NCBI RefSeq assembly: GCF_019511665.1
Contig: NZ_JAEUAW010000005.1
Span: 124,001 to 188,000, forward strand
Direction of reading: 5' to 3'
Length of the DNA stretch: 64,000 nucleotides
Origin: Microbacterium jejuense
GTDB taxonomy: Bacteria; Actinomycetota; Actinomycetes; Actinomycetales; Microbacteriaceae
The notes under the pieces: generated by a model
Told to the model about the DNA's origin: nothing
The model's database searches: none
Seen by the model: the letters and a program-made list of their open reading frames with translations, nothing else
In this document: piece after piece, positions 33,369 through 42,848 of the stretch
How positions within the stretch are numbered: position 1 is the stretch's first letter
Layout: each line of letters starts with the position of its first letter
Translations under genes and position numbers: made by a program

Positions 33369-34934
33369 TCAGACCAGGCCGCCGTCGATGGACCGGCTGA
33401 ACTCGGCCGGGTCTTCGGGGACGAGCACCGGGGTCTCGCGGTTGAGGCTCTCGCCGCGGAAGAACGGCTTCGCGCCGGGGAACATCCACCAGACGAGCAT
33501 CAGCACGACGCCGAGCAGCAGCGAGCCGATGCCGAGGACGAACGTGCCGCCGATGCCGAAGAGCACCGTGTAGCCGTAGTCGACGTCCCACATGTCGATG
33601 GCCGACTGGATGAACGCGTACGTCAGCATGAGAGCGCCGAGCAGCGGGAAGATGCCCTTGAACCACAGGTTGCGCGCCGACGTGAACAGTTCCTTGCGGA
33701 AGTACCACACGCTCGCGTAGCCGGTGATGCCGTAGTAGAAGGCGATCGCGAGGCCGAGCGAGAGGATCGAGTCCTGCAGGATGTTGTCGCTGATGAGCGT
33801 CATGCCGATGTAGTAGACGCTCGCGACGATGCCCATGACGATCGTCGAGAACGACGGCGTCTTGTACTGCGGGTGCACCTCCATGAACTTGCGCGGGAGC
33901 GCACGGTAGGCCGCCATCGCGAGGGTGCCCCGGGCGGTGGGAAGGATCGTGGTCTGCGTCGACGAGACGGCCGAGATCAGCACCGCGACGACGAGCACCC
34001 AGCCGAACGGGCCGAGCAGGCCGTCCTTGATGGAGAGGAAGAAGTCGTCGGCGTTGGCCTCGTTGCCGAGGCCCGTCCCGGTGTCGCCGAGTCCGGCGTA
34101 CATCATGGCCGCGACGGTCACGCCCACGTAGGTGACGAGGAGGATGACGCACGTGAGGAGAGCAGCGCGACCGGGGATGCGCTTGGGATCCTTGGTCTCT
34201 TCGTTGAGCGCGAGGCACGTGTCCCAGCCCCAGTAGATGAAGAGGGCGAGCAGGACGGCCTCGGTGAAGCCGTGCCAGTCGGTGAACGCGGCCGGGTTGA
34301 ACCACGACCAGTCGATCGGCGTCGGGTTCGGCGCGGTGCCGGTGGAGAACTGCCACACGGCGGCGATCACGAAGATCGCGAGAGCGAGGTACTGGATGCC
34401 GAGCAGCACGTTCTGGATGCGCTCGCCGATCTCGACGCCGCGCCAGCTGATCCAGGTCATCGCGAGGATGAACACGACGCCGGTCGCGGTGACGAGGGGC
34501 ACGTTGCCGGACAGCAGCGCGTCGTCTGGGCTGCCGATGATCCCGTCGACCAGAGCCCAGAAGTAGATGCCGCCGATCTGGGCGAGGTTGGCGAGCACGA
34601 CCATGCCGGCCACGGCGACACCCCAGCCGCCCAGCCAGCCGGTCACCGGACCGAACGCCTTCGTGCCCCACGTGAACGTGGTGCCGCAGTCGGGCACCGC
34701 GTTGTTGAGTTCGCGGTACGCGAAGGCGATGAACAGCATCGGGATGAACGCGACGATGAACGCGATGGGCGCCTGCGCGCCGACCGCGAGCACCACCCAG
34801 CCGAGGGTCGCGACGAGGGAGTAGACGGGAGCGGTGGAGGCGAGGCCGATGACGGTGGAACCCCATAGTCCCAGCGTGCCGGCTGCGAGCCCCTTGCCGT
34901 CCGGTCGATCGAGATCGATGGGGGAAGTAGCCAC
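33369..34934 (-). CDS. APC-family amino acid/polyamine permease
   Basis: The 521-residue product has about twelve to fourteen membrane helices. The APC-type first helix with its substrate-contact motif is in TLGLWGSTVIGLASTAPVYS, and YRELNNAVPDCGTTFTWGTK follows helix 2. Further blocks are YWGWDTCLALNEETKDPKR and SSTQTTILPTARGTLAMA. It likely imports an amino acid or amine; the substrate is not clear. The GTG start is six bases after TAACGT (34941-34946). It converges with ald. Confidence 0.9.
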   Translation of the reverse strand: MATSPIDLDRPDGKGLAAGTLGLWGSTVIGLASTAPVYSLVATLGWVVLAVGAQAPIAFIVAFIPMLFIAFAYRELNNAVPDCGTTFTWGTKAFGPVTGWLGGWGVAVAGMVVLANLAQIGGIYFWALVDGIIGSPDDALLSGNVPLVTATGVVFILAMTWISWRGVEIGERIQNVLLGIQYLALAIFVIAAVWQFSTGTAPNPTPIDWSWFNPAAFTDWHGFTEAVLLALFIYWGWDTCLALNEETKDPKRIPGRAALLTCVILLVTYVGVTVAAMMYAGLGDTGTGLGNEANADDFFLSIKDGLLGPFGWVLVVAVLISAVSSTQTTILPTARGTLAMAAYRALPRKFMEVHPQYKTPSFSTIVMGIVASVYYIGMTLISDNILQDSILSLGLAIAFYYGITGYASVWYFRKELFTSARNLWFKGIFPLLGALMLTYAFIQSAIDMWDVDYGYTVLFGIGGTFVLGIGSLLLGVVLMLVWWMFPGAKPFFRGESLNRETPVLVPEDPAEFSRSIDGGLV

Positions 34935-34966
34935 AGAGCGACGTTAGGTGCACGGAGAGGACCCGG

Positions 34967-37858
34967 TCAACGCGAGGTCCCGACGGTTCGGCCGGAATCG
35001 GATGCGGGCAGGACGATGCGGACGGGATCGCCTCCGGCCGACACCAGCCAGGCGCGCCCGCGCCCCGGCTCGCAGTACGGCGGAACGCCTCGGAACCCTA
35101 CGAGCACGCGGAGCTCCGACGCGCATGACGTGTCGACGACGAGGTCGTGGTCGCCTCGCACGTCCGCGAGCAGACGCCAGTGCCGCTGCCAGTCCTCGGG
35201 CTCCCCCGTCAGCACCACGCGCCCGTCGGCCGCCGCCGAGGGATCCGCCGCGTACTCGTCGAGCCCGCGCACGCGCGCCCCCGCGGCCTCCCACGCGGCG
35301 AGCGCGTCTCGGCTCGACGGCGACCGTCGGGCGACGAGGCCGGTGACTCGCGCCGACGGGTCCCACGGCTCGGCGACGACCCGCGGGGTGGGCGGCCGCT
35401 CCGGGGCGAGCGCCGTCTGAATGGTCCGGCCGTCGAGACGGCCGCGCCCCGCCGGGGCGCCGGGGTCGAACGTCGACGGATCGCCGCCGGCTGCGGCGTG
35501 GTCCATGCGCGTCGGGTAGCGCAGCAGCAGGCGCCGCGGGAACAGCTCGGCCAGGCGCGCCACCGCACCCGGCAGCCGATGCGCGCCCGCGACCACGAGG
35601 GCGCCCGATTCCGCGGCTCTCCGGACGGCGGTGTCGAGGCGCTCCCACAGCGCCTGTCCGTATTCAGCGGGGAACCGCGTCGCGATCGCGTCGAGGTCGT
35701 CCAGGACCACGACGGCACCGGCCGCCGGCGGCTGCTCGGCAAGGGCTGTCACGGCGTCCCACACGCCCTCCGCATCCGCGGGCAGCCTGATCGAACGCGC
35801 CGCCTGGGCGCCGACGAGATCGAGGACGTTGGACACCCCCGCCCCCGGACCACCGACCACGAGCAGCGCGCGGTCGGCGGCCGTCATCGAGACGACGGGC
35901 TGACGCTGGCGCTCGGGCTCGTCGGCGATGCCCAGGAGCAGCCGGCCGGGAGCCGCATCGGCGCGCTCGGCGAGTTCGGCCAGCAGCACTCGGCGCGGGA
36001 GCTCGGGCAGCCAGGCGCGCCGCGGCGCGCCTTCGCCGCCGCGCAGCACGGCGGCCTCGACGTCGTCGGGGCCCGACAGTGCGATGCGCACCGGCACAGG
36101 CTGCGCATCGGCGGCGCGGCGGACCAGCGCGCACCCCCGCGCCGCCACGCCTCCCGGGAGCAGTGCGGCATCGTCGACGCCGAGCAGCGCACGACTGTCG
36201 GCCGCATCGGTCACGCGCAGGCTCACCCGCAGCGGACAGTTCGCGAGCAGGTTGTCGCGGATGACACCGGCCGTGCGCTGCGTGCCCAGCACCAGGTGGA
36301 TGCCGAGAGCGCGTCCGCGCGCCGCCAGGTCGGCGAAGACCGCGTGGAGCTCGGGGTGGTCCGCGAGCAGCGCCGCGAACTCGTCGACCACGACGATCAG
36401 CCGGGGCAGCCGGACGCGAGGGTCGAGGATGTCGCGAGCGCCCGAAGCCGCGATCGTCGACTCCCGACGGCGGAGCTCCGCCCGCAGGCTCTCGATCGCG
36501 CGGCGGGCCCCCGAGCCGTCGAGATCCGTGATGACGCCCGTGACATGCGGCACTCCCGACAGCGCGTCGAAGGCCGTGCCTCCCTTGAAGTCCGCGAGCA
36601 GGAACGTCACGTCGTCGACCGACCGGGTGGCGCACAGCGACAGGATCCACGTGATGAGCAGTTCGCTCTTTCCGGAGCCGGTCACTCCCGCGACGACGGC
36701 ATGCGGTCCGTCCTGCACGAGGTCGACGACGAACGGCTCGGCCCCGGCGCGGCCGATGACGGCCGGCAGGGCTCCGTCGGCCTCGCCCGCCTCCTTCGTC
36801 TCGTCACGGAGGGCGGCGAGCGCGATGGGTGCGGCGGCGTCGCGTGCGATGCCGAGGCTCTGCTCGGCACGGGCGGCGAGCCGGGCGGCGATCGCCCGGG
36901 CCTGGACGACAGAGACCGCCTCCACCTCGAGCTCGACGGTCTCACCGGCGTGCTCGAGCCGAGCAGCACGGGGTGAGGTCACGGTGACGACGGCTGCGCA
37001 GCGCGGCGGCAGCGGGTCGCCCGGCCGGCACCGCGCGATCGCGATGTCGGCGTCGGCGGGCACGCGGGCGCCAGGCGCCACCATCGTGAGCCGCGCGCCG
37101 GTGAGGGCGGTGCGATGAGGCAGCTCCTGCGCCCAGGCGGACTCGCCCTCGCACGGTCCGACGACGCGGACCTCACCCGGCGCGTGCGCGAGGCACAGCT
37201 GCAGCACGAGCGCCCGCTGCACGGCCGCCGCCAGCACGTCCGGCCCGACCACGGCGACGCCGCCTTCCGCTGGTACCGCCACCGGGGCGCCCGCCAGACG
37301 GGCTGCCCGACGGCGCAGTGCCACTGCCTCCGCATCGCCGTCGCCGCCGGTGACCCGCACCGCGCTGGCGCGCTCCCCCGCGCCGACCACGATCGAGGCG
37401 ACCGGCCCGCCGCGCCACACGTCCTCGTCCCGGTCGTCGAGCCGAGCGACGTCGGGCCGGCGCGCCCATAGCTGCGCCCGCTCGGCGTCGTGGCGCTCGA
37501 CGACCGCCGCAGCGACGCGCTCCCGCGCGCGGGCGGCCTCGACGGACGCGCGGCGGCCGTCGCGTCGCGACGCACGCCTCGCGTCGAGCAGCGTCGCCGC
37601 CGCGATGAGGGGTCCGAGCAGCGCGAACCACAGCGTGTAGACCGATCCCGTCACGACCCACAGCGCGACCGCGCCGACGACGGGAACGATCGCCGCCACG
37701 AGTGGCAGCGGCGGCCGCGAAGGCGGAGTCCATGCCGCCGGGAGGATCAGCGGCTCGTCGTCGAACGCGACCGAGGACGCGGTGTCGGGTGCCGCCGATC
37801 GCCCGGGGCTTATCGGGGACGATGCGCGAGTGGGGGCGGTGAGGAGTGTCGGTCGCAC
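34967..37858 (-). CDS. FtsK/SpoIIIE-domain ATPase resembling EssC/EccC of type VII secretion
   Basis: The 963-residue product has two membrane helices near residues 50-90, then a first FtsK/SpoIIIE ATPase with an intact P-loop (GVTGSGKSELL, about 391-401) and Walker B (VVVDEFAALL, about 487). A second ATPase-like domain follows whose P-loop reads GGPGAGVSN, with Lys replaced, though VVVLDDLDAIA is kept. This layout is that of type VII secretion motor proteins rather than of the DNA pump FtsK, but no WXG100 or other secretion genes are in the window. A PP2C phosphatase gene is 66 bases upstream on the same strand. GTG start by the longest open frame. Confidence 0.82.
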   Translation of the reverse strand: MRPTLLTAPTRASSPISPGRSAAPDTASSVAFDDEPLILPAAWTPPSRPPLPLVAAIVPVVGAVALWVVTGSVYTLWFALLGPLIAAATLLDARRASRRDGRRASVEAARARERVAAAVVERHDAERAQLWARRPDVARLDDRDEDVWRGGPVASIVVGAGERASAVRVTGGDGDAEAVALRRRAARLAGAPVAVPAEGGVAVVGPDVLAAAVQRALVLQLCLAHAPGEVRVVGPCEGESAWAQELPHRTALTGARLTMVAPGARVPADADIAIARCRPGDPLPPRCAAVVTVTSPRAARLEHAGETVELEVEAVSVVQARAIAARLAARAEQSLGIARDAAAPIALAALRDETKEAGEADGALPAVIGRAGAEPFVVDLVQDGPHAVVAGVTGSGKSELLITWILSLCATRSVDDVTFLLADFKGGTAFDALSGVPHVTGVITDLDGSGARRAIESLRAELRRRESTIAASGARDILDPRVRLPRLIVVVDEFAALLADHPELHAVFADLAARGRALGIHLVLGTQRTAGVIRDNLLANCPLRVSLRVTDAADSRALLGVDDAALLPGGVAARGCALVRRAADAQPVPVRIALSGPDDVEAAVLRGGEGAPRRAWLPELPRRVLLAELAERADAAPGRLLLGIADEPERQRQPVVSMTAADRALLVVGGPGAGVSNVLDLVGAQAARSIRLPADAEGVWDAVTALAEQPPAAGAVVVLDDLDAIATRFPAEYGQALWERLDTAVRRAAESGALVVAGAHRLPGAVARLAELFPRRLLLRYPTRMDHAAAGGDPSTFDPGAPAGRGRLDGRTIQTALAPERPPTPRVVAEPWDPSARVTGLVARRSPSSRDALAAWEAAGARVRGLDEYAADPSAAADGRVVLTGEPEDWQRHWRLLADVRGDHDLVVDTSCASELRVLVGFRGVPPYCEPGRGRAWLVSAGGDPVRIVLPASDSGRTVGTSR

Positions 37859-37924
37859 TCCCTCAGTCCACTCCCGGATCGACGCCGAGTGTCGCCGTGC
37901 GACCGCTTCTGGGGAGAACCCGCG

Positions 37925-38818
37925 TCAGCCGGCGTCTGTGGAGGAACCGGCGTCGTCGGCGTCGGCTGGGGTCGCGGCATCCACTTCGACGACGTCGTCG
38001 TCTGCGGCCTCGCCGACCGGACCGGTGTCTTCGTCGACGTCGGTGCGAGCCGCGGGGTCGGCGACGTCGAGCACGACGATCGTGATGTTGTCGCGGCCGC
38101 CGTTCTCGAGCGCCGCCTCCAGCATCGCCGTCACGGCGTCGGCGGGGTCGGGGTTCTCGTCGAGGAAGTGGCGGATGCCGTAGTCGGTCAGCTCTTTCGT
38201 GAGCCCGTCGGAGCAGATGACGAATCGGTCGCCGTCCGCGACGTCGAGGCGCACGTAGTCGGGCTTCACGCCGTCGCTCGGCCCCACGGCGCGCGTGATG
38301 ACGTTGCCGTACGGGTGGTTCTCCGCCTCTTCGGGGCTCAGGCGTCCCGCAGCGACAAGCTCCTGCACGACCGAGTGGTCCGTCGTGATCTGCACGATCG
38401 ACCCGTCGCGCACCAGGTATACGCGCGAGTCGCCGATGTTGAGGGTCACCCAGTGCGCCGCTTCGCCGCTCGTGTCGAGGAACACGCCGGTCACCGTCGT
38501 ACCGGTGCCGTCGTCGGTGGCCTCGGGATGCGACGCGATGTCTTTCACCGCACGCGCGAGCGCCTTCTCGATCGTCTTGGGGGTCACCTGGCCTGCGTCG
38601 GCGACGGCGGTGAGGCGATCGATCGTGCTCGCGCTCGCGATCTCTCCCCCGACGTGTCCACCCATGCCGTCGGCGACGACGAACAGCGGGTAGTCCGCGA
38701 AGAACGCGTCCTGGTTCACCTCGCGACGACGACCGGTGTCTGTGACACCGGCCCACGAGAGCTCGAGCACGCCACCGGGAACCGGAACGGTGCGCGATTG
38801 GGTGGATACCTCGGGCAC
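37925..38818 (-). CDS. PP2C-family serine/threonine protein phosphatase
   Basis: The 297-residue product shows PP2C metal-binding motifs: VNQDAFF, VVADGMGGHVGGEIAS, NIGDSRVYLVRDG, FVICSDGLTKEL and NGGRDNITIVVLD. It should dephosphorylate Ser/Thr phosphoproteins in the cytoplasm. The C-terminal 50 residues are an acidic, low-complexity tail. A GAGGACAGG-like box precedes the GTG start, and TAGGAT about 50 bases upstream may be its -10 box. The EssC-like gene lies next on the same strand, which may hint at a linked role. Confidence 0.93.
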   Translation of the reverse strand: MPEVSTQSRTVPVPGGVLELSWAGVTDTGRRREVNQDAFFADYPLFVVADGMGGHVGGEIASASTIDRLTAVADAGQVTPKTIEKALARAVKDIASHPEATDDGTGTTVTGVFLDTSGEAAHWVTLNIGDSRVYLVRDGSIVQITTDHSVVQELVAAGRLSPEEAENHPYGNVITRAVGPSDGVKPDYVRLDVADGDRFVICSDGLTKELTDYGIRHFLDENPDPADAVTAMLEAALENGGRDNITIVVLDVADPAARTDVDEDTGPVGEAADDDVVEVDAATPADADDAGSSTDAG

Positions 38819-38881
38819 GCCCTGTCCTCCCGATCGACGGCGTCGAGACCGGGCGGCCCCGCGTCTTCACATCCTAGTGGG

Positions 38882-40945
38882 TCACTCCACCGCCTCTTCG
38901 GACTCCGCGAGTGCGTCGACGACGATCTGGGCCGTCGTCGGCGGCGGGCCGAGCGGAACCGCGGGCACCGTCACCGGCTCGTCCTCGTCGATCGCACCTT
39001 CGAACTGCGCGTTGTACAGGCGCCAGTACGCGCCCTTCGCCGCCAGCAGCTCGTCGTGCGAGCCCTGCTCGACGATCGCGCCGTTCTCCATCACCAGGAT
39101 GAGGTCCGCGTCACGGATCGTGGAGAGCCGGTGCGCGATGACGAACGCGGTCCGGTCCTCGCGCAGTCGCGACATCGCGCGCTGGATGAGCAGCTCGGTG
39201 CGCGTGTCGACCGACGACGTGGCCTCGTCGAGGATCAGGATGCGCGGATCCGCGAGGAACGCGCGAGCGATCGTGACGAGCTGCCGTTCGCCGACGCTGA
39301 GGTTCGTGGCCTCGTCGTCGAGCATCGTGTCGTACCCGTCGGGCAGCGCGTGCACGAACCGGTCGACGTAGGCCGCCGTCGCGGCCGCGACGAGCTCCTC
39401 CTCGGAGGCGTCCGGACGCCCGTAGAGGATGTTCTCGCGGATCGTGCCGGCGAACAGCCACGTGTCCTGCAGCACCATGCCGGTCCGGCGACGGAGGTCG
39501 TCGCGGGTCATGTGCAGCGTGTCGACGCCGTCCAGCGTGATGCGACCGGAGTCCACGTCGTAGAACCGCATGATGAGGTTCACGAGCGTCGTCTTGCCGG
39601 CGCCCGTCGGGCCCACGATCGCGACGGTGCTGCCCGGCCGCGCGGCCAGGGTCAGCCCCTCGATGAGCGGCTTGTCTTCGACGTAGCGGAACGACACGTC
39701 CTCGAACTCGAGGCGGCTGGCGTTGTCGGCGACGGTGCGCGCGTCCGCGTCGTCCGGGGTCTGCTCGTCCTCGTCGAGCAGCTCGAACACGCGCTCGGCG
39801 CTCGCCACGCCGGACTGCAGGAGGTTGGCCATCGACCCGAGCTGGCTGAGGGGCTGCGTGAACTGCCGCGAGTACTGGATGAACGCCTGCACATCGCCGA
39901 TCGACATGAGGCCGGCGGCGACCTGCAGACCGCCCACGACGGCGATCGCCACGTACACGAGGTTCCCGATGAACATCATGGCGGGCATGATCACGCCCGA
40001 GAGGAACTGCGCCCCGAAGCTCGCGCGGTACAGCTGGTCGTTCTCGCGCAGGAAGTCGGACTCGACCTCCTGCTGGTGGCCGAACACCTTCACGATCGAG
40101 TGGCCGGAGAACGTCTCTTCGACGCGCGCGTTGAGCACGCCCGTATGCGCCCACTGCTGCACGAAGAGCTTCTGCGACCGCCGTGCCACCAGCACCGTGA
40201 TGACGAGCGTCAGCGGGATCGTCACGAGCGCGATCACGGCCAGCAGCGGCGAGATGACGAACATCATGACGAGCACGCCGATGACCGTCAGCAGCGAGAT
40301 GACCAGCTGCGAGAGGGTCTGCTGCATCGTCTGCCCGATGTTGTCGACGTCGTTGGTGACGCGGCTCAGCAGCTCGCCACGCTGCACGCGGTCGAAGTAC
40401 GAGAGCGGCAGACGGTGGACCTTCTCTTCGACCTGCATGCGCAGCCGGTGCATCGCGCGCTGCACGATCCCGTTGAGGATGCGCGCCTGCAGCCAGCTGA
40501 ACACGCTCGCGAACAGGTAGACCGCGAGCACGGCCGACAGGATCCACGCCAGCTGGTCGAAATCGATGCCCGCGCCGGGCACGAAGTCCATCGCCGAGAT
40601 CATGTTCGCCTGATCCTGGTTGCCCGAGGCGACGAGCTGATCGACGACCTGCTGCTTCGTGACGCCGGCCGGGACCTGGAGCGAGATGAACCCCGCGAAC
40701 ACGATGTTGGTGCCTTCGCCGAGCAGCTTGGGGCCGATCACCGACAGCGTGACCGAAAGGATGCCGAGCACGAGCACGCCGACGAGCCTCGGCATGTCCG
40801 AACGCAGGGTGCCCAGCAGGCGCTTCGCGCTGGGACCGAAGTTCTGCGCTTTCGCGCCCGGGGCCGCCATGCCGCCGCCGAAGGGACCGCGGCCGCCTCC
40901 GGGTCCGGCCGGACGCGCCGGCGCTGCGCTGTGCCGCTCGCTCAT
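38882..40945 (-). CDS. ABC exporter half-transporter, catalytic-site subunit
   Basis: The 687-residue product has six membrane helices followed by an ATPase domain with GPTGAGKTTLVN (Walker A), LSVGERQLVTIARA (signature), ILILDEATSSVD (Walker B with the catalytic Glu) and an intact AHRLSTI H-loop. The N-terminal 40 residues are Gly/Pro-rich. It overlaps the previous gene by four bases (ATGA) and so pairs with it as a heterodimeric exporter with one functional and one degenerate ATP site. Substrate is unknown; drugs or lipids are the usual range. Confidence 0.93.
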   Translation of the reverse strand: MSERHSAAPARPAGPGGGRGPFGGGMAAPGAKAQNFGPSAKRLLGTLRSDMPRLVGVLVLGILSVTLSVIGPKLLGEGTNIVFAGFISLQVPAGVTKQQVVDQLVASGNQDQANMISAMDFVPGAGIDFDQLAWILSAVLAVYLFASVFSWLQARILNGIVQRAMHRLRMQVEEKVHRLPLSYFDRVQRGELLSRVTNDVDNIGQTMQQTLSQLVISLLTVIGVLVMMFVISPLLAVIALVTIPLTLVITVLVARRSQKLFVQQWAHTGVLNARVEETFSGHSIVKVFGHQQEVESDFLRENDQLYRASFGAQFLSGVIMPAMMFIGNLVYVAIAVVGGLQVAAGLMSIGDVQAFIQYSRQFTQPLSQLGSMANLLQSGVASAERVFELLDEDEQTPDDADARTVADNASRLEFEDVSFRYVEDKPLIEGLTLAARPGSTVAIVGPTGAGKTTLVNLIMRFYDVDSGRITLDGVDTLHMTRDDLRRRTGMVLQDTWLFAGTIRENILYGRPDASEEELVAAATAAYVDRFVHALPDGYDTMLDDEATNLSVGERQLVTIARAFLADPRILILDEATSSVDTRTELLIQRAMSRLREDRTAFVIAHRLSTIRDADLILVMENGAIVEQGSHDELLAAKGAYWRLYNAQFEGAIDEDEPVTVPAVPLGPPPTTAQIVVDALAESEEAVE

Positions 40946-42675
40946 GCCGCCGCCTCCGCCGCCAGCTGGGATTCGACGATCTCGCGGTAGGTCTCACAGG
41001 TGTCGACCAGATCGTCGTGCACGCCGATCCCGACGATCCTGCCGTGGTCGAGCACGACGATCTGGTCGGCGTGCTGGATGGTCGACACGCGCTGCGCCAC
41101 CACGAGGCGTGTCGCGTCCGGCAGATGCGTGTCGAGGGCACGCCGGAGGGCGGCATCCGTCCTCAGATCCAGTGCCGAGAACGAATCGTCGAAGATGTAG
41201 ACCTCCGGGCACTTGACGAGCGCCCGGGCGATGGCGAGCCGCTGGCGCTGACCGCCCGACACGTTGGTGCCGCCCTGCGCGATCTGCGCCTGCAGGCCGT
41301 CGGGCATGGCGCGGACGAAGTCGGCACCCTGGGCGAGTTCGAGCGCCTCCCACAGCTGTTCGTCGGTGGCGTCATGGTCGCCGTACCGGAGGTTCGAAGC
41401 GACCGTGCCTGAGAAGAGGAACGCGCGCTGCGGCACGAGGCCGACGCGCGTCCACAGCTCGTCGGGGTCGTAGTCGCGCACGTCGACGCCGTCGACGCGC
41501 ACCGCGCCCGCCGTCACGTCGAACAGGCGCGGGACGAGGCTCACGAGCGTCGTCTTGCCCGAGCCGGTCGAGCCGATGACCGCCGTCGTGGTGCCCGGCT
41601 CGATCGTGAAGGTGAGGTCGTGCAGCACGGCCTCCTCGGCACCCGGATACGCGAAGTCGACGTGGTCGAACTCGACGCGCCCGGCAGGAGCGGGAGCGGA
41701 TGCCGCCACCGCAGGCGCCGACACCGACGGCGCCGTCTCGAGCACCTCGCCGATGCGGTTCGCGCACACCGCGGCGCGCGGGATCATCACGAACATGAAC
41801 GTGGCCATCATGACGCCCATGAGGATCTGCATGAGGTAGTTGAGGAAGGCGAACAGCGTGCCGATCTGCACCCCGTTGTCCTGCACCTGGAACGCCCCGA
41901 ACCAGATCACGGCGACGCTCGACAGGTTCATCACGAGCATGACCGCGGGGAACATCAGCGCCATGAGGTTGCCGGCGCGCAGCGCCGTGTCCTTCACGTC
42001 CTCACTCGCCGTCGCGAACCGCGCGCGCTCCTCGCGCTCGCGCACGAAGGCGCGCACGACGCGGATGCCCGACAGCTGTTCGCGCATGATCTGGTTGACG
42101 CGGTCGATCCGCTTCTGCATCTGCGTGAACGCGGGCACCATGCGCACGACGATGAGTCCCACGATGATCAGCAGCACCGGGATCGACACCGCCATCAGCC
42201 ACGACAGCCCGGCATCCTGTCGGATCGCCAGGATGACGCCGCCGATCGCGAGGATCGGGGCCGACACCATGAGCGTCGCCGACACCTGCACGAGCATCTG
42301 CACCTGCTGCACATCGTTGGTGTTGCGGGTGATGAGCGACGGCGCGCCGAACTGGCCGACCTCGCGCTGTGAGAACGCCACGACACGGCGGAACAGGTCG
42401 CCGCGCAGATCGCGGCCCACGCCCATCGCGAGGCGGGATCCGAAGTACACCGCGATGATCGAGCACACGACCTGGGCGAGGCTGACCAGCAGCATCACGC
42501 CGCCCGTCTGCCAGATGTAGGGGATGTCGCCCTTGACGACCCCTTCGTCGATGATGTCGGCGTTCAGCGTCGGCAGCCACAGCGAGGCGAGCGACTGGGC
42601 CAGCTGGAACACCACCACGGCCACGATGAGCAGCCAGGCGGGGCGAAGATATCGCCCCAGGAGCTTCCCGAGCAC
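40942..42675 (-). CDS. ABC exporter half-transporter, degenerate-site subunit
   Basis: The 577-residue product has six membrane helices and an ATPase domain with GSTGSGKTTLVS and NVSGGQRQRLAIARAL, but Walker B reads VYIFDDSFSALD, so the catalytic Glu is Asp, and the H-loop reads AQRVSTI, so His is Gln. These are the changes seen in the non-catalytic half of heterodimeric exporters such as TM287/288. The GTG start has GAAAGGA upstream. The next gene overlaps by four bases and encodes the catalytic half. Confidence 0.93.
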   Translation of the reverse strand: MLGKLLGRYLRPAWLLIVAVVVFQLAQSLASLWLPTLNADIIDEGVVKGDIPYIWQTGGVMLLVSLAQVVCSIIAVYFGSRLAMGVGRDLRGDLFRRVVAFSQREVGQFGAPSLITRNTNDVQQVQMLVQVSATLMVSAPILAIGGVILAIRQDAGLSWLMAVSIPVLLIIVGLIVVRMVPAFTQMQKRIDRVNQIMREQLSGIRVVRAFVREREERARFATASEDVKDTALRAGNLMALMFPAVMLVMNLSSVAVIWFGAFQVQDNGVQIGTLFAFLNYLMQILMGVMMATFMFVMIPRAAVCANRIGEVLETAPSVSAPAVAASAPAPAGRVEFDHVDFAYPGAEEAVLHDLTFTIEPGTTTAVIGSTGSGKTTLVSLVPRLFDVTAGAVRVDGVDVRDYDPDELWTRVGLVPQRAFLFSGTVASNLRYGDHDATDEQLWEALELAQGADFVRAMPDGLQAQIAQGGTNVSGGQRQRLAIARALVKCPEVYIFDDSFSALDLRTDAALRRALDTHLPDATRLVVAQRVSTIQHADQIVVLDHGRIVGIGVHDDLVDTCETYREIVESQLAAEAAA

Positions 42676-42812
42676 GGCGGTCCTTTCCGGCGCGCGACGT
42701 CGCCCGCTCTCGCGGGCCGCGCACGAGAAGTGACGCTACGCCTGCGCGCGCGTCGCCGACAACCCGGGGCGTACGCCGTGGGCGAACTGCGCCGGAGTGG
42801 TCCGGGGAGGAT

Positions 42813-42843
42813 TCCCGGGGGCCGCGCGACGCGGCCCCCGGGA
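42813..42843 (-). terminator. Terminator hairpin after the aldo/keto reductase gene
   Basis: TCCCGGGGGCCGCG (42813-42826) pairs perfectly with CGCGGCCCCCGGGA (42830-42843) around a three-base loop, starting five bases after the reductase stop codon on the minus strand. There is no T-run. Confidence 0.6.
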
Positions 42844-42848
42844 GCACG

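Noticed and set aside
37490..40990. Open frame of 1166 codons on the plus strand
   Set aside because: It lies opposite the FtsK-like, PP2C and ABC genes, which have clear motifs. Its product is dominated by Arg, Asp, Val and His, the usual sign of a shadow frame in high-GC DNA.
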